DNA from: Schistosoma haematobium
Taxonomy: Eukaryota > Platyhelminthes > Trematoda > Strigeidida > Schistosomatidae
Reading direction: 5' to 3'
Length of the DNA stretch: 64,000 nt
Assembly (NCBI RefSeq): GCF_000699445.3
Contig: NC_067196.1
Location: forward strand, 43,367,806-43,431,805
In this document: positions 46,924-57,332 of the stretch, in pieces
Layout of the letters: each line of letters begins with the position of its first letter
Position numbering within the stretch: the first letter of the stretch is position 1
Notes under the pieces: generated by a model
Told to the model about the DNA's origin: nothing
Database searches by the model: none
Seen by the model: only the letters and a program-made list of their open reading frames with translations
Made by a program: the position numbers and the translations under genes

Positions 46924-48424
46924 ATCCTTAGACCTACAAAATCCCGCTTATTTCTGCTACTGAGCAACGATCGTCCTTGATTCCAATACCCTACATCTCC
47001 GCAAGCCAATATTAAAAAACTGGTTTCTTTGTATTAGCGTCATGGTATTAATGGAAATATTTCGGATTTTTGGAGGGAATTTATCGGGATTGTGCTATTT
47101 ACACTCAGTATTCGTTGTGAATCCGTCAAGTATTATGGAGGTAAATAGGCCCGTTCTCCAGTGTTAATGGCTTAGCTGAAACTAGATATCCTTACGCCAG
47201 CAGGCAGCCAATTTTAGACCACATTGGACTTTTGATATTGGAATAAGAAAACCAAAGGTGTGTAAAAGAGATAGATGGTGAAAATATAAGTAACTAGAAG
47301 GAAATAATAATTATAAACACTACCGAAAATAAAGGAGATAGCTGTGCAACATCCGAAGAAAACTGTTGTCACGTCGATTCGGAATACATCCTACGTTGCC
47401 CAGGTTTGTAATGACAGAACAGTGGATCCCATCTGAATATCCGTTTTCAGATCAATGATTATTTGAATAAATAAACATAATGGCTTTAGGCTAATTTGTT
47501 TAGATGTCAGGACTTATCAGCTTCCATGCTTTAAATTCTGAACGTTTGCACCTACATTGATGTTTGTCTTTTGTTACTCCGTCCTTAGATATACATCTCT
47601 TACCCGTAACTTTAGAAAATATTAATAATCCGTTATGGTAAAAAGTGTTACCCAGTACATAAGACGTGATTGTTAAACTACATACTTTCCTTCTGGTAAC
47701 TCGACGAATTCGAAGCCTTATTCTTAGTTTATATATTTTATATATTTGAGCGGTAAACGAATCCCCGAAACAAGTAGTTATGTAGGTCTTCAACATGGAT
47801 GCTGACTTCATTTTATCTACTTAACACAACCTAACTGAATCCACTTGGTTAATGATCTACATCAGGTCATCATTGTGTACACCGAACTACTCATCTCTCG
47901 TAGCCACTAGCCGGCCAACATCACATAATTCTCAGTAGATCGAAAATCTTCCAAATAAGTTTTCGGATTTCTTCACTCCTCACTTCTAGTTTGACCGGGT
48001 TCGGTAGACTTCGATCATAAACGGACAAATGCATTGAAAAACCCTGGATGCCTATGGTATTTCTAAGGGTTAGATTGACGTGTCTGGTACACCGAACGAC
48101 AAACTGTAAGTTCATTCCTTCTTATAACATCACATTTAAAATTTTACTTGTATATGTTGTAGTACTTTTACTTCATTCTTGGAATTCTTACGCCAATTTA
48201 CATATTCTTTACTCATAATGACGAAAAAAACGCAAAGGTTGTGAAACATTAAGACACCTACACCTCACAATCTCCAACTAATGCATTCTAGTCTCATTAT
48301 ATTAGAAAACATTATAGATACACATAAGCTACCTTTCACAAATATGGTGTAAAAAATTACGATTGCCATTATTCGATGAGAGAAAAGCACAACTATTATA
48401 TCAGTGATAAGTAGTGAATAACAC
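46924..48424. other. Region between ODAD3 and the palindrome
   Basis: Apart from the two candidate exons listed separately, nothing is recognised. ODAD3 promoter elements would lie here but no specific site can be supported. Confidence 0.4.
47604..48101 (-). CDS. Two candidate exons of an unidentified gene
   Basis: On the minus strand, 48101 down to about 47921 follows an acceptor (GAATGAACTTACAG) and encodes a segment with TLRNTIGIQGFSMHL and VRSEEIRKLIWKIFDLL. A second open stretch, 47811 to 47604, includes KLRIRLRIRRVTRRK and SLTITSYVLGNTFYHNG and ends at a GTAAGAG donor. Both look protein-like and have splice signals, but reading phase between them was not resolved and no family is recognised. 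They could be exons of a short gene between ODAD3 and the palindrome, on the same strand as both ODAD3 and the left-arm RanBP1 copy. Confidence 0.25.
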
Positions 48425-49024
48425 CGAAGTGATAAATGAAATACACACAAACACTGGACCTAGCACACCGACATTACAGAATGGATTACTTTATTATCCT
48501 GATTAAGTTACCGTAGTGGACTTATTAGATATAATGAGTTGGTTGACAAAGGCTTCACGGGCACGAACAACTTGACTAACTATCAGGTTATATCATCTGT
48601 GATGTTCAGAGATGTCCACTTCCCTGAAGAATTCCAGGTATACAGTCAAGAGTCAAATTCGTAATGTCAGCTGACCGTTCAGCCAGTCATGTGCACCGGT
48701 TTAAGCTGCCACACTACATTAACTAACGATTGCTGAAGGTCGATGATACTACAATATCACAAGTTTTGGAAGACGAGTCCAGCCTAGAATATATTGTTTT
48801 ACCTTCATATCTATCGTTTTATCATAGGATTCAGTCATATACTTGTCTCCTTGCTTACAAGTTTTATACCAGTAGCAAATGTTTAAAAAGTGATAGCATG
48901 TGGAGAAAACAAACACTTGTGGTTTGCATGAGGTAAATTTCCTTAAAAAGCATTGAAACAACGCGGCGAGTAAATCCTGAATGGCCGATGAATGTACGGT
49001 CAAACTGTGTTTAAGACCAGGTTA

Positions 49025-49150
49025 ATAAGTGGAACGGTAGCTTTGTGGCTAGAAAGCTTGACATTTTACCAGTAGGTACCGGTTCCGAAGCCTGGAACAC
49101 CTACTTTGGTTTGGGTAACCAGATAGTATCAACGACCTTAAGTGTGGCCT
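49025..49150 (+). repeat. tRNA-derived SINE-like fragment in left arm
   Basis: GGAACGGTAGCTTTGTGGCT followed by a B-box-like GGTTCCGAAGCCTGG suggests a tRNA-derived repeat unlike the hammerhead SINEs. The mirrored copy is at 56607-56732. Confidence 0.45.
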
Positions 49151-50583
49151 AGCGCAGGCAACCTTAACCTATAAATGAGCTACAAAACTAAGCCAATAGA
49201 AATAATTTTATGGAATACCCTTCTACATAACCTTTCGGTGACCCTTTCGTTTGTCTCCGATTTGGATGTACGTATGGGTATGCTATGAACATAAATATTC
49301 AACCTAACTCCGTATATTACTTGAGTTAACGCCGTTTGTGACGGCGGCAATAAGAGGCCAAATACGGGTTGCGTTGGATGAATTTATCTCAAGCACTCGT
49401 TTATCCAGACACATTCGGAATGAAGGCAGGAAAACGAAGCAGAGTTGGCTCATTCGCCTTCGCCAAAATCACAGCCGTTCTGGAATCTATCGCCACTATG
49501 GTGAAACTATACGAAATATTACTGATACCGTTTCCCAATACTCAAAATGAAGTTGAAGAGTTTCTTTGAATACATTTCGTTACAAGTTTTGAATGAAACC
49601 TCAACAGATAGTACGTCTTAAATGATCACATTTCTATCTATCTGAACTATCTAGTTATTTATATTACGAGTGAAGTTCCAGGGGAAGAAGGAACGTCAGT
49701 TGACAATATTACAAGATCAGTAGCCGGATTGGATGGCCCGGACATTTTGTACCAAGAAGTGAGTGGAGTATCTGGGGGGAAATCTATCATAAGGCTATGA
49801 CACAACACAAGTGCGTAGTCACTGACCTGGTCTAGACGAAGAAAGCTCCTTGCCTAGAACTCTATATGGCAGACAGGGATCGGAAAGAATCAGAACCGAT
49901 TGTGGTGGAGGGTATGTACTAATTGCTTATTACTCCGAATCTACCTCATACAGACAGGTAATGTTTTTGTTTATTGGTACTCTTTTCGTACGTCGTTGAG
50001 TAATACGGTAGGAATATACGGGTCTCACTTCGTTTATGTTACATATTGAAGGGTTATTTCCTTCGGAACCTGCAGACCGAATTAAAATAGGAGTATGATA
50101 CTTCCATTTGTCGACTACTCTTATCTAGACGGTCAAACAGCTGTTCCATAAGTTTCTTATTTCTATGATTCTCATTTGTATCAGTGGTTTTAAAAAATGA
50201 GATCATAAATTGTACCATGATGATATTTCTCTGGTGTCTTGAGAGGCTAAAATTTCGAGGTTTTACAGTCAGGGTAATCTAAATTTACTGCCATGGATAA
50301 AAAAGATAATGACCTACATAGATCAATCTGTCGTTTAAATTAAAGGACCAAGGTTTGAATGAACGCTTTGTTTGGTATGCCTCAAAGCAACATGACCTAA
50401 AGAATTGGAAAGTCTGACATCTTGGTGGTTTGAGCTTAAGATACTAGACAAACTCTCACGAGTGCAAGGAATCAAACATCCAGATATTTAATGGGATTTA
50501 AGTGCCATTGAACTGCAGTAGTGAACGTAATTAAATATTTCGGGAAACGATAGAAAGTCTTTGAAGTAATATTGAATACGTAC

Positions 50584-51084
50584 ATGTACAGTTAGCAAAT
50601 CTAACACCCAATAACTCTGGTTTTACCACCTCGTCTGCGAAATCAGCTGTCGTACTCCAGACAAAAGCTCTACTGCTGCTGCAGTTTGGACGTAAGTACA
50701 TATTTTTGAGGAGATAATGGTTGGCACAAACCTAAATTGCTGTAAAGTAACGTGTATAAGAACCTTGTACGTGCGATCTCGACGCATCAATAAGCGATAG
50801 CATCCACTGGTCCTGTTACGTAGAATTTTCAGCACTCCAACCCCACGCTCCTTCCATTCTGGGGGATCGTCAATAGTGTCGAAACGAAACAGTTGTGCTC
50901 TCCTGAAAGATCAAGTGACCTGATTTAAATTAAAAGGTACTGTTTGAATAGGCACTCTTCATTCTCCTCGGAACTACAGACTGTTAAAGGGGAAGAGTAA
51001 TAACAGGCTCAAAATATAGGTCAGGGTCTTCGTGCTAAGCAATTTAACGAGAGAAATTATTCGTACTTCCGAAACGCTATGCAT
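50584..51084 (-). pseudogene. Truncated inverted copy of RanBP1 (exons 1-4)
   Basis: Minus-strand exons mirror those of RanBP1 in the right arm: ATG exon 51067-51084, then 50941-51034, 50764-50902 and 50584-50731. The same missing base at the C4 run (here 50989-50992) breaks exon 2. The fifth and sixth RanBP1 exons (57656 and 60931) lie outside the right arm, so this copy has no coding end: the Ran-binding domain lacks its last helix and acidic tail. It retains the promoter region, so aberrant transcripts running towards 48 kb are possible. If the palindrome is an assembly artefact this copy does not exist. Confidence 0.8.
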
Positions 51085-51765
51085 TATCGCCACTATTAAT
51101 TGAAAAGGCCAGCTAGTAGTTTGTTTGCGTCTATGTAATTTACGTTTGCGCAGACGAGGTACAGTGACAGCGGACCAGACACCACGAGATTCTAAAAGGA
51201 AAAATATGTAGTGTTAAGTCAAAAGCCAAACACTGTTATCACATTTACTAACGACAACAACCAACAGGAATTACTGATGAGTGTGTAAACTAAAAATCAA
51301 CTTGTAATGTGTAAAGATATCAAAGCAACACAACGGCTAACCAATGACCACTCAAGGTTGTTGTGCATTCAACATCCAATAGACTAACGCAATATACCGA
51401 CTTCATTTTGTTTCAAGTAATAGTCTTAGATATTTACCAAATACTTTGTGCTAAGTTGAAGCCTTCAACTGCCATAGTTCTGTTACACCTATGGATTGCC
51501 TGTTGATCAAAGCATTTTCAGGGAACATACGATGAATGAAAGTGAGACTGTTCAGACTATATCTAGTTGTATCACATGAATGTCACTTACGGGTTGATGT
51601 TTGGAATAATTCCAATATTAAAAATGAAAAGAATATGTATATTCTGCCTTTTCGCCTCCTGTAAGGTAAATGGAGCCTCAATCACATGCTGAGGTAGTGA
51701 ATTCCACTCGTTGATGATTCGATGGGGAAGTCGATAGTCAGCTGACAAGTAATTTGTTCACGGCT

Positions 51766-54175
51766 TATGAACTTCAATGCACCCACGGTAGACTGGAAAA
51801 ATCTGCGAACTAAATCGTCGGAGAATTCTTTCGAGCAGGAACTAGTTGATGGGGTTATCATATGTGCTCTAGTGCAACATGTGAAAGAAGCGACAAGGTA
51901 CGATCCGGACACTGAATCATCCTTACTAGATCTTATACTGACTCACTATGAGGATGATGTTGCGAACCTCCATCATATGCCACCCCTGGGTAAAAGTGAT
52001 CACGCAGTTTTAACTTTCGACTTCCATATAACTGCCAGTCACGAGCACGCGTCAGTCCAGTCCAGACCCAACGTCTGGAAAGCAAACATACCAGACATCG
52101 TGCACTCAGCATCGTTAATAGATTGAACAATAGACCCAAAGTCCTCAATTGAAACGGCCTGGGACGCATTTCGAAATTCATACTTAAAAGTTACCACACC
52201 TCACATCCCTTGGACTATACCAAAGGGGCCGAAAAACTCACCACCATGGCTCAGTAAGGAGGTCCGTATTCTTCTCCGTAAGAAAAGGAAAATGCGGGAT
52301 AGATTTAGGTTACTGGGGACTGATGAGTCAAAATCTCAGTATCAAAAGGCTCGGAATACTTGCGCCTCGACCCTCCGTAAGTCTAGAAAATTGTAGGAAG
52401 AAAAGATTGTTAAGGAATCCATAGAATGTCCTAAACGCTTGTATTCTTATATAAGCCAAAGGACAAGGAGAAAAGGAAATATTCCTGCTCTATGGGGAGA
52501 CAGTACTGCTTCATCATTAGTGGAGGACGACTTTGGTAAGGCTCAAGTGTTCTCGAACTACTTTAGCAATGTATATAACATAGAAGCACCCTTCCCGTCA
52601 GTGCATACAGATTCCCCCACATATACACTGGATAGCGTGACCATTAAAGAACTCGATGTCTTTGGTCTGCTAAATAAGCTCGACATAGGTAAATCCACGG
52701 GGCCCGATGAATTACATCCTAGGCTACTGAAGGAATTATCTAACTTCGTTGCGAACCCTTTAAGTATATGCTTTAACCTATCCGTAACGTAGGGTCGTTT
52801 ACCGAAAGACTGGTAAAACGCCATAGTAAGTCCTGTCTTCAAAACAGGTACGAAACACAAACCTGAGAACTACCGCCCCGTTAGCCTCACTAGTGTGGTC
52901 GTTAAAATCTTAGAAAAGATTATTCGGAAGGAGCTGTTTAAGTATCTCGATAAAAACCGGATCCTCTCGGAGAAGCAGCACGGCTTCAGAATAGGTTATC
53001 CTTGTCTCACTAACTTGTTAGTGGCTCGTGAAAGCTGGTGCGCTCTTAAGGACCAAAATCTACCTGTAGACGTCGCCTTCATTGATTTCAGCAAAGCGTT
53101 TGACAAGGTTCCACACAACCGGCTGTTATATAAGTTAAGAAAAGTCGGGATTGGAGGCAATTTATTGATGTGGATAAAAGACTTCCTAGTTGGACGTCAA
53201 CAAAGAGTAAGGGTGAACTCAAAGTTATCTAGCTGGGAAGCTGTGCTTAGCGGAGTGCCTCAGAGTACGGTTTTGGGACCAGTGCTATTCCTCTTGTATG
53301 TAAATGACCTTCCCTGTCTCCTATCATCATCGGTCTTGCTATATGCTGACGATGTTAAGATATGGAAAACGATACGATGTAAGAGTGATAGCTTAGAACT
53401 TCAAAATGACCTGAAGAAGTTATCTGAATGGTCTCAAACATGGCAGTTGCCGATAAATGCTTCCAAGTGTGTTGTGATGCATATCGGTCATCAAGGCACA
53501 GATACATACACAATGAATAACACTGAGCTCCCTATCGTCCTGACATATAATGACCTAGGAGTTATCGTTAGTCAAGACTTAAAGACTACTGCACACTGCC
53601 GTGCAATAGCCGCCAAAGGTTTTAGAACCTTATGGTCAATAGGTAGAGCTTTTAGTCATGTCGACGCTAAAACGTTTTTGACTTTGTATACAGTGTCCGT
53701 TCGTCCTAAACTTGAGTACTGCATACAAGCGGCTAGCCCCTGCTTAAAAAAAGACAGTGAGCTTCTGGAAAAGGTTCAGAGAACGGCGACTAAGCTGATT
53801 CCCGGAATAGCGAAGCTTCCGTATGAATCTCGACTGGCCAAGCTGAACATTTTCCCGTTGTCTTATCGCAGAACTAGAGGCGACTTGATTACAGTCTACA
53901 AATTGCCTAGTGATAAATTTGCACCTGATATGCCCTCATTTTTTTTGTCTTCCAAAACAGAGAATTTACGAGGACACCCCAAAAAAGTTCATAAGCCGTG
54001 AACAAATTACTTGTCAGCTGACTATCGACTTCCCCATCGAATCATCAACGAGTGGAATTCACTACCTCAGTATGTGATTGAGGCTCCATTTACCTTACAG
54101 GAGGCGAAAAGGCAGAATATACATATTCTTTTCATTTTTAATATTGGAATTATTCCAAACATCAACCCGTAAGTG
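51766..54175 (+). mobile_element. CR1-like non-LTR retrotransposon, 5' part lost, inactive
   Basis: One frame runs from the endonuclease C-terminal half (FNAPTVDW at the palindrome junction, later SDHAVLTFDF near 51998) through a linker into a full reverse transcriptase: NYRPVSLTSVVVKILEK, QHGFRIGYPCLTNLL, VAFIDFSKAFDKVPHNRL, GVPQSTVLGPVLFLLYVNDL and LLYADDVKIW, then the thumb and C-terminal RIINEWNSLP motif. Five in-frame stops (52124, 52394, 52790, 52814, 53999) but no frameshift interrupt it. The clade resembles SR1/SR3-type CR1 elements of schistosomes. The N-terminal endonuclease half is replaced by the inverted arm. Positions 51766-53984 form most of the palindrome spacer and the last 190 bp lie in the right arm. 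Confidence 0.85.
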
Positions 54176-57100
54176 ACATTCATGTGATACAACTAGATAT
54201 AGTCTGAACAGTCTCACTTTCATTCATCGTATGTTCCCTGAAAATGCTTTGATCAACAGGCAATCCATAGGTGTAACAGAACTATGGCAGTTGAAGGCTT
54301 CAACTTAGCACAAAGTATTTGGTAAATATCTAAGACTATTACTTGAAACAAAATGAAGTCGGTATATTGCGTTAGTCTATTGGATGTTGAATGCACAACA
54401 ACCTTGAGTGGTCATTGGTTAGCCGTTGTGTTGCTTTGATATCTTTACACATTACAAGTTGATTTTTAGTTTACACACTCATCAGTAATTCCTGTTGGTT
54501 GTTGTCGTTAGTAAATGTGATAACAGTGTTTGGCTTTTGACTTAACACTACATATTTTTCCTTTTAGAATCTCGTGGTGTCTGGTCCGCTGTCACTGTAC
54601 CTCGTCTGCGCAAACGTAAATTACATAGACGCAAACAAACTACTAGCTGGCCTTTTCAATTAATAGTGGCGATAATGCATAGCGTTTCGGAAGTACGAAT
54701 AATTTCTCTCGTTAAATTGCTTAGCACGAAGACCCTGACCTATATTTTGAGCCTGTTATTACTCTTCCCCTTTAACAGTCTGTAGTTCCGAGGAGAATGA
54801 AGAGTGCCTATTCAAACAGTACCTTTTAATTTAAATCAGGTCACTTGATCTTTCAGGAGAGCACAACTGTTTCGTTTCGACACTATTGACGATCCCCCAG
54901 AATGGAAGGAGCGTGGGGTTGGAGTGCTGAAAATTCTACGTAACAGGACCAGTGGATGCTATCGCTTATTGATGCGTCGAGATCGCACGTACAAGGTTCT
55001 TATACACGTTACTTTACAGCAATTTAGGTTTGTGCCAACCATTATCTCCTCAAAAATATGTACTTACGTCCAAACTGCAGCAGCAGTAGAGCTTTTGTCT
55101 GGAGTACGACAGCTGATTTCGCAGACGAGGTGGTAAAACCAGAGTTATTGGGTGTTAGATTTGCTAACTGTACATGTACGTATTCAATATTACTTCAAAG
55201 ACTTTCTATCGTTTCCCGAAATATTTAATTACGTTCACTACTGCAGTTCAATGGCACTTAAATCCCATTAAATATCTGGATGTTTGATTCCTTGCACTCG
55301 TGAGAGTTTGTCTAGTATCTTAAGCTCAAACCACCAAGATGTCAGACTTTCCAATTCTTTAGGTCATGTTGCTTTGAGGCATACCAAACAAAGCGTTCAT
55401 TCAAACCTTGGTCCTTTAATTTAAACGACAGATTGATCTATGTAGGTCATTATCTTTTTATCCATGGCAGTAAATTTAGATTACCCTGACTGTAAAACCT
55501 CGAAATTTTAGCCTCTCAAGACACCAGAGAAATATCATCATGGTACAATTTATGATCTCATTTTTTAAAACCACTGATACAAATGAGAATCATAGAAATA
55601 AGAAACTTATGGAACAGCTGTTTGACCGTCTAGATAAGAGTAGTCGACAAATGGAAGTATCATACTCCTATTTTAATTCGGTCTGCAGGTTCCGAAGGAA
55701 ATAACCCTTCAATATGTAACATAAACGAAGTGAGACCCGTATATTCCTACCGTATTACTCAACGACGTACGAAAAGAGTACCAATAAACAAAAACATTAC
55801 CTGTCTGTATGAGGTAGATTCGGAGTAATAAGCAATTAGTACATACCCTCCACCACAATCGGTTCTGATTCTTTCCGATCCCTGTCTGCCATATAGAGTT
55901 CTAGGCAAGGAGCTTTCTTCGTCTAGACCAGGTCAGTGACTACGCACTTGTGTTGTGTCATAGCCTTATGATAGATTTCCCCCAGATACTCCACTCACTT
56001 CTTGGTACAAAATGTCCGGGCCATCCAATCCGGCTACTGATCTTGTAATATTGTCAACTGACGTTCCTTCTTCCCCTGGAACTTCACTCGTAATATAAAT
56101 AACTAGATAGTTCAGATAGATAGAAATGTGATCATTTAAGACGTACTATCTGTTGAGGTTTCATTCAAAACTTGTAACGAAATGTATTCAAAGAAACTCT
56201 TCAACTTCATTTTGAGTATTGGGAAACGGTATCAGTAATATTTCGTATAGTTTCACCATAGTGGCGATAGATTCCAGAACGGCTGTGATTTTGGCGAAGG
56301 CGAATGAGCCAACTCTGCTTCGTTTTCCTGCCTTCATTCCGAATGTGTCTGGATAAACGAGTGCTTGAGATAAATTCATCCAACGCAACCCGTATTTGGC
56401 CTCTTATTGCCGCCGTCACAAACGGCGTTAACTCAAGTAATATACGGAGTTAGGTTGAATATTTATGTTCATAGCATACCCATACGTACATCCAAATCGG
56501 AGACAAACGAAAGGGTCACCGAAAGGTTATGTAGAAGGGTATTCCATAAAATTATTTCTATTGGCTTAGTTTTGTAGCTCATTTATAGGTTAAGGTTGCC
56601 TGCGCTAGGCCACACTTAAGGTCGTTGATACTATCTGGTTACCCAAACCAAAGTAGGTGTTCCAGGCTTCGGAACCGGTACCTACTGGTAAAATGTCAAG
56701 CTTTCTAGCCACAAAGCTACCGTTCCACTTATTAACCTGGTCTTAAACACAGTTTGACCGTACATTCATCGGCCATTCAGGATTTACTCGCCGCGTTGTT
56801 TCAATGCTTTTTAAGGAAATTTACCTCATGCAAACCACAAGTGTTTGTTTTCTCCACATGCTATCACTTTTTAAACATTTGCTACTGGTATAAAACTTGT
56901 AAGCAAGGAGACAAGTATATGACTGAATCCTATGATAAAACGATAGATATGAAGGTAAAACAATATATTCTAGGCTGGACTCGTCTTCCAAAACTTGTGA
57001 TATTGTAGTATCATCGACCTTCAGCAATCGTTAGTTAATGTAGTGTGGCAGCTTAAACCGGTGCACATGACTGGCTGAACGGTCAGCTGACATTACGAAT

Positions 57101-57332
57101 TTGACTCTTGACTGTATACCTGGAATTCTTCAGGGAAGTGGACATCTCTGAACATCACAGATGATATAACCTGATAGTTAGTCAAGTTGTTCGTGCCCGT
57201 GAAGCCTTTGTCAACCAACTCATTATATCTAATAAGTCCACTACGGTAACTTAATCAGGATAATAAAGTAATCCATTCTGTAATGTCGGTGTGCTAGGTC
57301 CAGTGTTTGTGTGTATTTCATTTATCACTTCG
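53985..57332 (+). repeat. Right arm of the palindrome (probable original copy)
   Basis: This 3,348-bp arm is the near-exact reverse complement of 48425-51774. It reads continuously from the CR1-like element's 3' end through the RanBP1 promoter and exons 1-4, and RanBP1 continues beyond its outer edge with exons 5 and 6. That continuity marks it as the parental copy. A two-frame open stretch at 56188-56419 (minus) is mirrored at 49338-49569 and has no recognisable domain. Confidence 0.9.

Larger units (their letters stand above)
48425..51774 (-). repeat. Left arm of a 3.35-kb palindrome
   Basis: This 3,350-bp segment is the reverse complement of 53985-57332. Mirror positions sum to 105757 at the outer end and 105759 at the inner end; the two-base drift is explained by two homopolymers, G6 at 49774-49779 against C5 at 55979-55983, and A6 at 50299-50304 against T5 at 55455-55459. 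No other difference was noticed in the parts compared by eye. It contains an inverted copy of the 3' end of the CR1-like element and of RanBP1 exons 1-4. It joins unrelated sequence at 48424. Confidence 0.9.

Noticed and set aside
49338..49569. Two overlapping open frames in the palindrome arm (mirrored at 56188-56419)
   Set aside because: Both frames are open over the same bases with no recognisable domain, and splice context is weak; kept only as a note in the arm entry.
54756..54778. A 23-24-nt intron in RanBP1 exon 2 to explain the frame break
   Set aside because: The only GT..AG choice there gives a phase that destroys the following EENEECLF segment; a one-base deletion in the C-run fits better.
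48425..57332. Palindrome as a DNA transposon with long terminal inverted repeats
   Set aside because: No transposase, no target-site duplication seen at the ends, and the arms hold host exons that continue outside the right arm.
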